Shown here piece by piece: positions 1-8,124 of a stretch of 25,792 nt of DNA. Source of the DNA: JACTUA01 sp035506435. GTDB taxonomy: Archaea > Halobacteriota > Methanomicrobia > Methanomicrobiales > JACTUA01. The DNA lies in assembly GCA_035506435.1 (NCBI GenBank), contig DATJPK010000111.1, positions 1 through 25,792 of the forward strand. The letters run 5' to 3'. The first letter of the stretch is position 1; each line of letters begins with the position of its first letter. The notes under the pieces were generated by a model. It ran no database searches, had not been told where the DNA came from, and saw only the letters and a program-made list of their open reading frames with translations. Position numbers and translations under genes: made by a program.

Positions 1-32
1 GGGGAGATACCGGTCAGCGCTGCGAAGGACAT
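1..32 (-). CDS. Possible 5' end of a further minus-strand gene (partial)
   Basis: On the minus strand an ATG at 32 opens a frame reading MSFAALTGIS up to the window edge. It lies 7 bases after the stop of the PAC2-family gene, and the purine-rich GGTGAGGGCGG stretch that includes that stop would serve as a ribosome binding site. The arrangement looks like the next gene of an operon. Ten codons are too few to name a product. Confidence 0.4.
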   Translation of the reverse strand, partial: MSFAALTGIS

Positions 33-38
33 CCGCCC

Positions 39-752
39 TCACCCGTACATCGGGAGCTGTTCCTTCTTCTGCCCTGTCTCGGTGGTCTGGACCTCTTCCG
101 CGATCCGGTGCATGGCCGTCTCGATCTCCTCGGCCTGTTCCACGAGGGGCCCGACGTCAAGGTTCAGGTCGTACAGCTTGTTGAGCACCTGGATGGTCGC
201 CGCGGAGGACCGGGGATCGGGGTTGTTCACCGTCTCGCCGAGGAGGCCGAGGCCCCAGATATCCCGGATCTTGCACTCGGTGAGGATGGAGCCCGCGATC
301 CCCGAGATCGAGCCGATGGGGAGGATCATGGTCTCGTTCTGGATCCGCTGGAGGGCGTCGGGGTTCGTGGCGACACCGAAGACCCGTTTTTCCGGCTCGT
401 TCGTGACGATGCCCGCGATGGTCAGGACCTCCTTCGGGTTGAACTTCGCGAACCAGTCAAGGAGCCCGGTCGCCACCTCGTAGCATATCATCGGGTGAAT
501 CGGGATGTCGCCCACCACCACGGCCATGTTGTTCTTCTCGTAGAACCGGACCGGGACGTTGATGACCCCCTTTGTCATCATCGCGAGGGGCGGGAAGTAC
601 TTGGACGTGACCGAGCCGATCTGCGGGAACTCGAGCTGGTCCACCATGTACTGGAGCGCGATGGAGCCCACGAGGCCGCTCCCCGGAAAGCCGATGAGAA
701 CCGTCTTTGTGGATTCGGAGAGAGGCTTACTGATGATTCGTATTTCTTCCAC
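39..752 (-). CDS. PAC2 family protein (proteasome-assembly-chaperone-like)
   Basis: The 237-residue protein has the archaeal PAC2-family look: an N-terminal VLIGFPGSGLVGSIAL stretch (about residues 18-33), then YFPPLAMMTKGVINVPVRF, a central GDIPIHPMICYEVATGLLDW segment and IAGIVTNEPEKRVFGVATN. The family is related to eukaryotic proteasome assembly chaperone 2; archaeal members are small soluble proteins whose exact role is poorly defined, so proteasome assembly is only a family-based suggestion. The start is a GTG at 752; a good GGAGG element further upstream is better spaced for an out-of-frame ATG at 775, so the exact start is uncertain. The C-terminal 40 residues are a charged, probably helical tail. 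It is followed after 6 bases by the start of another minus-strand gene, implying an operon. Confidence 0.85.
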   Translation of the reverse strand: MEEIRIISKPLSESTKTVLIGFPGSGLVGSIALQYMVDQLEFPQIGSVTSKYFPPLAMMTKGVINVPVRFYEKNNMAVVVGDIPIHPMICYEVATGLLDWFAKFNPKEVLTIAGIVTNEPEKRVFGVATNPDALQRIQNETMILPIGSISGIAGSILTECKIRDIWGLGLLGETVNNPDPRSSAATIQVLNKLYDLNLDVGPLVEQAEEIETAMHRIAEEVQTTETGQKKEQLPMYG

Positions 753-799
753 AGGGCATCACAGCATCTTAACATAGTGGAACCTCCTTATAAAATCTT
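753..799. promoter_or_regulatory. Short divergent promoter region between the PAC2 gene and the 800 ORF
   Basis: Only 47 bases separate two divergent start codons. An A/T-rich CTTATAAAATCTTA block (about 786-799) can act as a TATA element for the minus strand, about 30-40 bases before the PAC2 GTG. On the plus strand it is too close to the ATG at 800; the weaker CTTAACATAG (767-776) is at the right distance for a leaderless plus transcript. Confidence 0.45.
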
Positions 800-1123
800 A
801 TGCAGGAGTACCAGGTGAAGCGGGGGCACACGAAGGACCTCGCCGGCGAGGTGGAGAAGGACTTTATCGACTGCTTCGGGGTGAGGCCGGAGAAGGGGCC
901 CGACGGGTATACCATCTCCTTCGGGGCCCTTGCAAGCATGTCGGTCCGGATCGGCGGGGGCGGGAAATCGGTCGTCGTGGACACCGTTTCGAGGCGTGAC
1001 GCCGACGAGGCGACCATCCTCGACACGAACCGGAGGTTCCGGACCTTTCTCGACCGGGTAACCGGCTTTACCTCGAAAGAGCGGGTGAAGCGGGCGAAGA
1101 AGGCGGTGGAAGACAGGGAGTGA
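800..1123 (+). CDS. Small conserved archaeal protein (DUF5611-like)
   Basis: This 107-residue soluble protein begins MQEYQVKRGHTKDLAGEVEK and resembles a small family found in methanogens that I recall as DUF5611; that assignment is from memory. It is rich in charged residues, has a glycine-rich turn IRIGGGGKSVVVDT around residues 51-64 and ends in a basic helix (SKERVKRAKKAVEDRE). There is no signal peptide, membrane segment or metal-binding motif. The ATG at 800 lacks a plus-strand Shine-Dalgarno sequence, so it may be leaderless. It is followed by a clear hairpin and T-run, so it looks monocistronic. Function unknown. Confidence 0.75.
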   Translation: MQEYQVKRGHTKDLAGEVEKDFIDCFGVRPEKGPDGYTISFGALASMSVRIGGGGKSVVVDTVSRRDADEATILDTNRRFRTFLDRVTGFTSKERVKRAKKAVEDRE

Positions 1124-1125
1124 AG

Positions 1126-1176
1126 CCCCCCCATCTTCTCCGGGGGGATTGGCCCGGGGAGCAATTGGATATTTTT
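1126..1176 (+). terminator. Hairpin plus T-run terminator after the 800-1123 gene
   Basis: A C7 run at 1126-1132 can pair with a G6 run ending at 1147 across a short ATCTTCT loop, immediately after the stop codon. A T-rich stretch (ATATTTTTTCT) follows at about 1167-1177. Archaeal termination relies mainly on the T-rich stretch. Confidence 0.55.
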
Positions 1177-1283
1177 TTCTCCTTCCGGGTAGCTGAAAAC
1201 TGGGAAACCGGGCCACCGGGCCGGTTCACACGGCAGGGGAATACGCTCCCCGGGGGCCCGGCAGGGGAGTGCGGGTGAAGTAC
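1168..1283 (+). promoter_or_regulatory. leuS promoter and structured leader
   Basis: GGATATTTTTT at about 1167-1177 may also serve as a TATA element for leuS. The roughly 80-90 base leader that would follow contains two small inverted repeats: AACCGG/CCGGTT arms at 1206-1211 and 1221-1226, and GGGGA/TCCCC arms at 1236-1240 and 1247-1251. GGTGA at 1274-1278 is a well-spaced ribosome binding site for the ATG at 1284. Confidence 0.35.
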
Positions 1284-4172
1284 ATGGGTGAGAAAGCCGG
1301 GATCTTGAATTTTTCCGAAATCGAGAAGAAATGGCAGGCCGCCTGGCAGGAGGCCCGGGTGTTCGAGGTCGCGCCCGGGGACAGGAGGAAATTTTTCATC
1401 TGTTTCCCCTACCCCTACGTGTCCGGTTTACTCCACGTCGGCCAGTGCCGGGTCGCGACCTATACCGACACCCTTGCCCGGTTCCACCGGATGCTCGGCG
1501 AAAACACGATGTTTCCCCTCGGGTTCCATGTCTCCGGCACCCCGGTGCTCGGCATCTCCCTCGGCATCACGGAGAACGACCCGAAGATCGTCTCGACCTA
1601 TACCGAGTACGTGCAGCGGTACGTGGATGACCCCGCCGAGGTGGACCGGATCGTCCGGTCCTTCAGGGATCCCGAGAAGGTCACCGGGTTTTTCCTGCCC
1701 CGTGCCGTGCAGGATTTCCAGTCGCTCGGCGTGTCCGTCGACTGGCGACGGTCGTTCCGGTCGAACGACCCTGAGCACCAGGCCCTCGTGGAATGGCAAT
1801 TCAGGAAATATGCAGAAAAGAACTACATCGTCCAGGGCCGGTACCCCATCCTCTTTTCCAGGACCCTGAACAACGCCGTCGGGGAGGACGATGTCAAGGA
1901 CGGGGACACGAACCCGGTCGAGATCCAGGAGTTCTGCGCCATCAAGTTCGGGTTCGGCGATTCATTCCTCCTCGCGGCCACCCTGCGGCCCGAGACCATG
2001 TACGGCCAGACGAACATGTGGGTGAACCCGGACGTTGACTACGTCGAGATCGGGGTATCAGGAGAGAAGTGGATTGTCTCGGGGCCCTGTGCCGAAAAGC
2101 TCGCGTACCAGGGGATGCCGGGAACGGTGCTTCGCAGGGTGAAGGGCACGGACCTGCTCGGGAAAACGTGTTTTGCCCCCTTCGTGGAACGAGAAATCCC
2201 CATCCTGCCCTCGGCCCACTGTGATCCGGAGGTCGCGACCGGGATCGTCACCTCGGTCCCGAGCGATGCCCCCTTTGATTACATCGCCCTGAAGGAGCTC
2301 CAGGATTCACCTGCTCTCTCCGCGAAGTTCGGCCTGGACTACGAAGAGATCAGGAAGATCGAACCCATCCCCATCATCCGTTCCTCCGGGTTTGGCGAAA
2401 TGGCCGCGGTGGATGCCGTTAAAAAATTCAGGATCACGAGCCTGGACCAGGAGGACACCCTCGCGGAGGCCACGAAGGAGGTCTACCGGGCGGGCTTCCA
2501 CACCGGGGTCATGAACGAGAACTGCGGCCCCTACCGTGACCTTCCCGTTGCACGGGCAAAGGAACTCATGAAGGAACGCCTCCTCGGGGACCACCGGGCC
2601 ATCGTGTTCCACGAAACCTCCCGGCCCGCGGTTTCCCGGGACGGCGGGGAGGTGATCGTCGCGGTGCTGGACGGCCAGTGGTTCCTGGATTTCAATGCAC
2701 CGGGATGGAAGGAGAAGGCCTTCGAGTGCCTGGGGCAGTGCGACGTTAAGCCCGAGAAATACCGGAGGCAGCTCGAGCAGATGTTCCGGTGGCTGGACAA
2801 GAGGCCCTGCGCGAGGATGAGGGGGCTCGGGACGCCCCTCCCCATGGACCCCCGCTGGATGATAGAATCGCTCTCCGATTCGACCATCTACATGTCCCTC
2901 TACCCGATCACGTACCTCCTGCGGGAAAACCACGTGAGAAAAGACCAGCTGACCGACGCCTTCTTTGACTATGTCATGAACTCCGGGGGGAGCATCGCCG
3001 GGGTCTCCCGTGCCACGGGTATCGGCGAGGACCTGCTGGAGCGTCTCCACGAGGAATGGCTGTACTGGTACCCGTTCGATCACCGGCATGACTTCCAGCC
3101 CCACATCTCGAACCATACCTCGTTCATGTTCTTCGCCCACAGTGCCATCTTCGCCCCCCGGAACTGGCCCCGGGCGCTCTCGTTCCACGGCCTCATACTC
3201 TCCGAGGGCGAGAAGATGAGCAAGAGCAAGGGCAACGTCATTTCCTTCGGCGAGGTCATCAGGGAGTACGGCGCTGATTCCATCCGGGCCCTGCTCTGCA
3301 ACGCGGCGAGCGTGGAGAGCGACCTTGATTTCACCGTCGACAAGATTACCGCGATCCAGAAACAGATAGCCTCGGTGTACCGGACCATCTCCGACATGCT
3401 GGAGAACCGGGAGGACAGCGGGAGGTACCTGAAGTACCCGGTCTTTGTTTCGAAGATCGAGCGGGCGGTCCTGCGCGCGACCCGGGCGATTTCGGACCTG
3501 CGGCTCAAGGAATACTCGACCATCGTCCTCTACGAGATCCCGTCGATGTACGGCAAGATGGTTACCGGCGCGGACCTGGAGGACGTTCCCTCGGTAAACG
3601 GTTACCTCTCGGGGAAGTGGATCCGCCTCCTGTGCCCCATGATCCCCCATGTCTCGGAAGAGCTGTGGGCCCGGGCCGGCGGGGCGGGACTTGCGAGTAT
3701 CGCCGAATGGCCGGCGGCAGACGAATCCCTGATTGACGAGAAGCTCGAGCACACCGAGGACCTGATCGATACCCTCAGGGCCGACATCCTCCACATCAAG
3801 GGGTTATTGAAGATGGAGAAGGTATCCTCGGTGAAGGTGTTTGTGGCGCCCGCGTGGAAGTGGAAGGCCCTCGCCATCATCAGGTCGGCCTGCATGGAAC
3901 ACCCGGACATGAAGGCGATCATGAAGGCACTCATGCAGGACCCGGAGCTGAAAGGTCATGCCCGGGAGCTGCCCCAGTTCGTGAAGATGGCGATCTCGAG
4001 GCTCGGCGAGCTCCAGTGGATCGAGGAGTTCGACGAGCTCGGCGTGCTCACGGGTGCCCGGCCACGGCTCGAGCAGGAATTCGGGGCCGTGGAGATACTC
4101 CCCGCCGAGGGTTCGGCCGAGCCGAGGGCGGCGACGGCCTTCCCCGGAAGGCCGGCCCTCCTCCTCAGTTAG
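1284..4172 (+). CDS. leuS: Leucyl-tRNA synthetase, archaeal type
   Basis: Class I aminoacyl-tRNA synthetase of 962 residues that charges tRNA-Leu with leucine in the cytoplasm. The HIGH-type signature is seen as HVGQ (residues 51-54, after YPYVSGLL) and the KMSKS loop is perfect at about residues 644-648. Between them lies the CP1 editing insertion, with the LRPETMYG motif near residue 233. Downstream are the helical anticodon-binding region and a C-terminal extension typical of the archaeal/eukaryotic LeuRS branch. I place the start at the ATG at 1284 because GGTGA lies 5 bases upstream; a GTG at 1269 would add MRVKY but lacks good spacing. The gene ends 6 bases before the convergent PIN-ATPase gene. 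Length and motifs are intact. Confidence 0.97.
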   Translation: MGEKAGILNFSEIEKKWQAAWQEARVFEVAPGDRRKFFICFPYPYVSGLLHVGQCRVATYTDTLARFHRMLGENTMFPLGFHVSGTPVLGISLGITENDPKIVSTYTEYVQRYVDDPAEVDRIVRSFRDPEKVTGFFLPRAVQDFQSLGVSVDWRRSFRSNDPEHQALVEWQFRKYAEKNYIVQGRYPILFSRTLNNAVGEDDVKDGDTNPVEIQEFCAIKFGFGDSFLLAATLRPETMYGQTNMWVNPDVDYVEIGVSGEKWIVSGPCAEKLAYQGMPGTVLRRVKGTDLLGKTCFAPFVEREIPILPSAHCDPEVATGIVTSVPSDAPFDYIALKELQDSPALSAKFGLDYEEIRKIEPIPIIRSSGFGEMAAVDAVKKFRITSLDQEDTLAEATKEVYRAGFHTGVMNENCGPYRDLPVARAKELMKERLLGDHRAIVFHETSRPAVSRDGGEVIVAVLDGQWFLDFNAPGWKEKAFECLGQCDVKPEKYRRQLEQMFRWLDKRPCARMRGLGTPLPMDPRWMIESLSDSTIYMSLYPITYLLRENHVRKDQLTDAFFDYVMNSGGSIAGVSRATGIGEDLLERLHEEWLYWYPFDHRHDFQPHISNHTSFMFFAHSAIFAPRNWPRALSFHGLILSEGEKMSKSKGNVISFGEVIREYGADSIRALLCNAASVESDLDFTVDKITAIQKQIASVYRTISDMLENREDSGRYLKYPVFVSKIERAVLRATRAISDLRLKEYSTIVLYEIPSMYGKMVTGADLEDVPSVNGYLSGKWIRLLCPMIPHVSEELWARAGGAGLASIAEWPAADESLIDEKLEHTEDLIDTLRADILHIKGLLKMEKVSSVKVFVAPAWKWKALAIIRSACMEHPDMKAIMKALMQDPELKGHARELPQFVKMAISRLGELQWIEEFDELGVLTGARPRLEQEFGAVEILPAEGSAEPRAATAFPGRPALLLS

Positions 4173-4178
4173 GCGGCC

Positions 4179-6056
4179 CTAGACCGGCTTGACCCGGATG
4201 CTCTCCTTGTTGGAGAGGCGGCGCAGCATTTCCTGGGCGATGGTCGAGTTCCTTGCGAGCCGGATCTCGCCGTCCTCCCCGACCGTCGCCGTGAAGAGGT
4301 ACTCCTTCCCGGCGAACAGGTCCACGATCTTCCCCCGGTGCTCGGTCGCGATGATGGAGAGTTGTTTCCGGTCGGTCCGGATCCGGAACCCGCCCTCGAG
4401 CTGCACCTCCTCCTCGGAGGCCGGCTTCTCGAGCTCGCTCCGGGGCCTGATGTCGATCCCCACCGAGAGCTTGTTCACGATACCGGAGACGTTCTTCCCG
4501 CCCTTGCCGATGGCGGCGGGGACATCCTTGTCCTCGATGTACACCACCGCCTTGTTGTCGCTGATCAGGTGGACGTCGACGTACCCCGTCGTGTACCTCC
4601 CGATCTCGCGCTGGATCTCCTTTTCCAGGAGCTTTCTCGGGAGCCGCTCATCCCCTCTCCCCGCCGGGGCCGCAGCTGCTGCCGGTAAAGTCCTCGGGGC
4701 CTCTGCCTCCCCCTTCAGCGGCATCACGATGGTCTCTCCCTCGTGCCGGTAGATCTCGAACTCGGTGGCCCCCGTCTCCTGGTCCCTGACCGAGATGACC
4801 GGCCTCTGGTGCATCTCGCCAGCCATTCCCGCCGGCACCTGGATCCCGAACCGGAGGTCGAAGGCCCGGGACACCTCCCCGTCGGTGACGAAGAAGATGG
4901 TATTGATCACCTGGTTGAGGACCCCGAAGTCCACCCGCCCGAGGAACCGCTGGAGGGCGTCCTGCACCTCGAGGGCATGGACCACACCGATCATCCCGAC
5001 TCCCGCGAGGCGCATGTCGGCAAAGGTCGTGAAGTCCTCGCTCTTCCGGAGCTCGTCGAAGATCACGAAGTCCGGCCGGACGAGCATGAGCACGTCGCCG
5101 GTCGACTGCATCGATCCCTCGAGGGAGGTGTACTGGGTGATGTTGTCCGGTACCTGGAGATCGCGGGGGGCCTCCATGGTCTTCACGACGAGCCCGTGGT
5201 CGGAGAGGAAGGTCGCGATGGACTGGGCGAGGGTGGTCTTCCCCGATCCGGGCGGACCGGCGATCAGGAGTCCCCGCCGGTCGGCGACGATCCGCTTCCT
5301 GATAAGGTCTGCCTTCTGGTAGTTCTCGAGCGTGACCTTCCCGACGGGCCTGACCGCGGAGATCTCCATCCCGTCGGAGAACGGCCGCCGGGCGATGGCG
5401 ATACGAAGGGAGCCGATCTGGATCACCGTCACGCCCCGCTTCTCAAGCTCGATGAAGCCGTCGGGGTCGCGCTTGGCCCGCTCGAGGATCTCCTGCGCCA
5501 TGGCCTTCAGCTCGTGCTCGGAGAGGGGGGCATCCCGGATGGTGACGAGCCTGACCTCCCTGAGCGACCCCTTCTTTGCCACGGGGGGCATCCGCTCCTT
5601 CAGGTAGACCGCCATCGTGTTCTCGTCGAAGAACTGGTCGATGGCGAGCGGCGCGAAGTCCCCGATCTGGGGTTTTAAGTACACGACATCGAGCCCCTTT
5701 GCCCGGGCGACCTCGGCCTGGACCACGTCGCTCGTGACGAACCGGGCCTCGTGCTCGATGGCCACTTTCCGTATCAGGGCATCGATCTCCCCGCCGCTCG
5801 CGAGCTTCACCTGGTCGAGGGTCGGGCGCTCGCCCACGTACATGAGCTGGATGGTCCCCTCCTTTGCCAGCCGGGAGAGGTCCTGGAGCTCGGTGAGGCC
5901 GGAATAGCCGATCTCCCTGCCCTGGTTCGCCTGGGCCTCGAGCTCTGCCACCACCGCCTCGGGGATGATGACGATCGCGCCCTGGTATTCACCCGTCCTG
6001 ATCATCTGGGTGATGCGTCCGTCGATGACGGCGCTCGTATCCGGGACTATCTTCAT
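4179..6056 (-). CDS. PIN-domain / VirB11-like ATPase / KH-domain protein
   Basis: A 625-residue three-part protein widespread in archaea. Residues 1-135 are a PIN nuclease-like domain with the acidic residues expected of the fold (VPDTSAVIDG at 4-13, GGEIDALI near 88-95, VTSDVVQAEVA near 107-117). The middle is a P-loop ATPase related to secretion ATPases: Walker A GPPGSGKTT at 267-275 and hydrophobic RPDFVIFDE at 327-335. A KH-type RNA-binding module near the C-terminus carries GKGGKN at 517-522. An RNA-processing or RNA-quality role is a family-based inference. The ATG at 6056 is preferred; a GTG at 6068 would add MRGF but sits only one base after its GGGAGG. A TATA-like box lies at 6111-6120. 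Although the ATPase core resembles ArlI/GspE, the PIN and KH modules distinguish it from the pilus motor at 15692. Confidence 0.92.
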   Translation of the reverse strand: MKIVPDTSAVIDGRITQMIRTGEYQGAIVIIPEAVVAELEAQANQGREIGYSGLTELQDLSRLAKEGTIQLMYVGERPTLDQVKLASGGEIDALIRKVAIEHEARFVTSDVVQAEVARAKGLDVVYLKPQIGDFAPLAIDQFFDENTMAVYLKERMPPVAKKGSLREVRLVTIRDAPLSEHELKAMAQEILERAKRDPDGFIELEKRGVTVIQIGSLRIAIARRPFSDGMEISAVRPVGKVTLENYQKADLIRKRIVADRRGLLIAGPPGSGKTTLAQSIATFLSDHGLVVKTMEAPRDLQVPDNITQYTSLEGSMQSTGDVLMLVRPDFVIFDELRKSEDFTTFADMRLAGVGMIGVVHALEVQDALQRFLGRVDFGVLNQVINTIFFVTDGEVSRAFDLRFGIQVPAGMAGEMHQRPVISVRDQETGATEFEIYRHEGETIVMPLKGEAEAPRTLPAAAAAPAGRGDERLPRKLLEKEIQREIGRYTTGYVDVHLISDNKAVVYIEDKDVPAAIGKGGKNVSGIVNKLSVGIDIRPRSELEKPASEEEVQLEGGFRIRTDRKQLSIIATEHRGKIVDLFAGKEYLFTATVGEDGEIRLARNSTIAQEMLRRLSNKESIRVKPV

Positions 6057-6110
6057 AAAACCTCTCACGCCTCCCTGAGATTGGAAGATTCGTATGCACG
6101 ATCCCTTTGT

Positions 6111-6120
6111 TGTATTATTC
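6111..6120 (-). promoter_or_regulatory. TATA-like box for the PIN-ATPase gene
   Basis: On the minus strand GAATAATACA occurs in the 150-base gap between hisI and the PIN-ATPase gene. It would place transcription start near 6090 and give a leader of about 30 bases. The rest of the gap shows no gene. Confidence 0.4.
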
Positions 6121-6206
6121 AGGAGAATGTTACATGCAGGGGGTACATTGATTTTGTGTTCTGATCCGAAGGAGAGAGTCGGGGAAGGGGGGCAGAGACC
6201 AGGAGG

Positions 6207-6581
6207 TCAGGGGGTCTTCCTCCCCTTCCCGTACATCTTTTCCGGCCTGATGAGAACAGGCGATATCTCCTTCCCGTCGATGGTCCGGTAAAAGCAGGAG
6301 CGGTGGCCGGTGTGGCAGGCGACCCCCGCCTGCTCTACCTCGTAGAGCAGGGTGTCCTCGTCGCAGTCCACGAGGATCCGGACGACCCGCTGGAAGTGGC
6401 CGCTCTCCTCGCCCTTCTTCCAGATCTTTTTCCGGGACCGGCTGTAGTAGTGGGCAAAACCGGTCTTTTTCGTAAGATCGAGAGCCTCCTCGTCGGCGTA
6501 GGCAACCATGAGGACCTCGCGGGTCCGGGCGTCAACGACCACCACGGGCACGAGCCCGCCGGTGAATTTCGGTGCTGTCAC
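6207..6581 (-). CDS. hisI: Phosphoribosyl-AMP cyclohydrolase
   Basis: HisI opens the adenine ring of phosphoribosyl-AMP, the third step of histidine biosynthesis, in the cytoplasm. The 124-residue protein matches the family's usual length and shows its hallmarks: SRSRKKIWKKGEESG at about 47-61, the Mg-binding DCDED at 72-76, and the zinc cysteines in ACHTGHRSCF (C89, C96). It is the stand-alone cyclohydrolase without a fused HisE domain. I choose the GTG at 6581 because GGTGAG lies 7 bases upstream and the family begins near this point; the open frame continues upstream into the A24 peptidase gene. The start is 16 bases after the peptidase stop, so the two are probably co-transcribed, although their functions are unrelated. 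No other his genes are in the window. Confidence 0.94.
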   Translation of the reverse strand: MTAPKFTGGLVPVVVVDARTREVLMVAYADEEALDLTKKTGFAHYYSRSRKKIWKKGEESGHFQRVVRILVDCDEDTLLYEVEQAGVACHTGHRSCFYRTIDGKEISPVLIRPEKMYGKGRKTP

Positions 6582-6597
6582 GATCGGCTCACCCGTC

Positions 6598-7728
6598 TCA
6601 CCAGCCGCCAAGGGCTTGAAGCACAGTAAAGAGGATGTCCCCCCCGATAAGGGCTGCGGCAAACCCCGCGAGGATGGGGAGGATGAAGGGGACCCCGTAC
6701 GAGATCCAGACCGTGCCGGCCTTCCGGTACAGGGCGAGCTCCTTCTGGAACTTCTCGGGGTGCTCCTTCAGGTGCTTCGTGTAGATCCTGCCCTTTCCCT
6801 CAACCATGCGCCGGAGCGCCGACCGGATCGGGATGAACCGCCTCTCCAGCCGGCCGCCCTCGTCGTTGAAGTCCTCCATCACGAACCCGAAGGTGTTCTC
6901 GATGGAATCTCCTTTCACGGGATACCCGAAGAAGGTGTATGGGAAGGGCGCCCGGTTTCCCTTCACCAGGTTCAGGACCGCAAACCCGATCGGGGTCACC
7001 AGGTTCAGGATGACGGCGTTAGTGAGGGCCGAGAAGGGCAGGAACGGGAGCGGCGGGTACCCGAGGAGGGGCATGAAGGGGAACACGGGGACGAAGAGGG
7101 CGATGGTCACGAGGGCGATGGCATCGGCCCCGCCGAAGAGGTTCATCGCGGCAAAGACGAGGAAGAGCTCGGTGTAGAGGGCGACGAGGACGAGGAGGAG
7201 GTCGCCCGTCGCTCCCCTGCCGGCGAGAAGGAGGGCGGCCCAGGCGATCCCCTGGATGCCGATGGCGATGTGGATGTTCCAGACCCGGAGCCAGCGGGAG
7301 AAACGGGAGAGCTTCTCCTCACTGAGGCTCGCGTTCTTCTCGATTTCCAGCCCCTCCCAGAGGACACCGACGAGGATGACGAAGCCCGGGATGGCGGCGA
7401 GGCCGATGTCTTTCCAGAGGAAACTCCACGCGATCCCCTGCAGGACCGTCGCGCCGATGATAAGGGCGATGACCCGCACCGGGATCTTCCCGTTCTCTGC
7501 CTCGAGCTCGATGCCATACACGACGGTGACGATGAGGGCTGCGTACCCGGCGATGGTCCGCATGTCCGATGGCGCGGAGACGAGGTACCAGAGCACGGCA
7601 ATGGCGCCGACGACATAGAGGGGATACCAGGTCCGGACGGGGACCGACCTCTCCCTCACGTCGAGAATGGATGCGTAGAGGAGGGTGACGAGGACCGCGA
7701 CCGACGAAACGACGAGAGCAGGGAACAT
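6598..7728 (-). CDS. A24-family (prepilin/preflagellin-type) aspartic peptidase
   Basis: Polytopic membrane protein of about 376 residues. The GxGD-type aspartic peptidase dyad is visible: D23 in YASILDVRERSVP at the end of the first membrane helix, and D202 in NLFGGADAIAL. Many hydrophobic helices follow, and a soluble C-terminal part (GYPVKGDSIENTF, FIPIRSALRRM) is typical of larger archaeal members; a last helix lies near the C-terminus. Such enzymes remove class III signal peptides from archaeal pilins and archaellins at the cytoplasmic face of the membrane. I choose the ATG at 7728, which places the first helix and catalytic Asp at the usual distance, with a TATA-like ATAAAAATAT just upstream; an ATG at 7788 would add 20 polar residues. 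It could process pilins for the 11030-20959 machine, but this is only inference from function and proximity. Confidence 0.85.
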   Translation of the reverse strand: MFPALVVSSVAVLVTLLYASILDVRERSVPVRTWYPLYVVGAIAVLWYLVSAPSDMRTIAGYAALIVTVVYGIELEAENGKIPVRVIALIIGATVLQGIAWSFLWKDIGLAAIPGFVILVGVLWEGLEIEKNASLSEEKLSRFSRWLRVWNIHIAIGIQGIAWAALLLAGRGATGDLLLVLVALYTELFLVFAAMNLFGGADAIALVTIALFVPVFPFMPLLGYPPLPFLPFSALTNAVILNLVTPIGFAVLNLVKGNRAPFPYTFFGYPVKGDSIENTFGFVMEDFNDEGGRLERRFIPIRSALRRMVEGKGRIYTKHLKEHPEKFQKELALYRKAGTVWISYGVPFILPILAGFAAALIGGDILFTVLQALGGW

Positions 7729-7855
7729 TCCGTGGTCAGATATTTTTATCCCCTGCTTCTTATGCTTGACGGTTCCCGTTTTCGGCATTTTCAGGACAAT
7801 ATAAGTATTTAACTTTGCAGCTCCAAGCTTCCGGTAATTCAAGAGGTACGGTTCT
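7729..7855. promoter_or_regulatory. Divergent promoter region: A24 peptidase / hydrogenase cluster
   Basis: This 127-base gap separates the A24 gene (minus) from the ferredoxin gene (plus). AATATAAGTATTTAACTT at about 7798-7815 is a strong A/T block that can serve as a TATA element for the plus strand, giving a start near 7830-7835. ATAAAAATAT (7741-7750, minus strand) suits a short-leader A24 transcript. GAGGT at 7843-7847 is the ribosome binding site for the ferredoxin GTG. Confidence 0.5.
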
Positions 7856-8101
7856 GTGATCGAGATCAGGGTCGACGACAACGCGTGCAATGGCTGCGGT
7901 CTCTGCGTGAAGGACTGCCCGATGCACGTCTACGAGCTCAGGGAGAGCCTCTCGGTTCCGGTCCACCCCGAGAACTGCATGGGCTGCCTTTCCTGCCACG
8001 AGATTTGCCCCGCACAGGCCCTTGAGCACAAGGGGGTCTACCCCTCCCGGAGACACTACATCGACATCCGGGTCTGCGAGATGTTGAATCGGGTGATCTA
8101 G
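7856..8101 (+). CDS. 2x[4Fe-4S] ferredoxin
   Basis: An 81-residue soluble electron carrier with two classical cluster motifs: C11-x2-C14-x2-C17-x3-C21-P and C41-x2-C44-x2-C47-x3-C51-P. Both are complete, so two [4Fe-4S] clusters are expected. The C-terminal 25 residues (GVYPSRRHYIDIRVCEML) extend beyond the minimal fold and carry one more Cys. The start is a GTG at 7856, preceded by GAGGT. It is the first gene of a plus-strand cluster with a V4R protein and both core subunits of a [NiFe] hydrogenase, so it probably carries electrons to or from that hydrogenase; this is inferred from context. Confidence 0.9.
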   Translation: MIEIRVDDNACNGCGLCVKDCPMHVYELRESLSVPVHPENCMGCLSCHEICPAQALEHKGVYPSRRHYIDIRVCEMLNRVI

Positions 8102-8124
8102 ATGGCTTTGATCAGGGTGATCTG

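Noticed and set aside
2307..3794. 495-codon minus-strand open frame inside leuS
   Set aside because: Shadow of a highly conserved synthetase gene in GC-rich DNA; composition (Val/Asp/Gly/Pro) is not protein-like.
4743..5678. 311-codon plus-strand open frame opposite the PIN-ATPase gene
   Set aside because: Composition dominated by Asp, Gly, His, Pro and Leu with no fold; the opposite strand carries PIN, P-loop and KH motifs.
4179..6056. PIN-ATPase as part of the pilus machine because its ATPase core resembles ArlI/GspE
   Set aside because: The fused PIN and KH domains and its location on the opposite strand among housekeeping genes argue for an RNA-related role.
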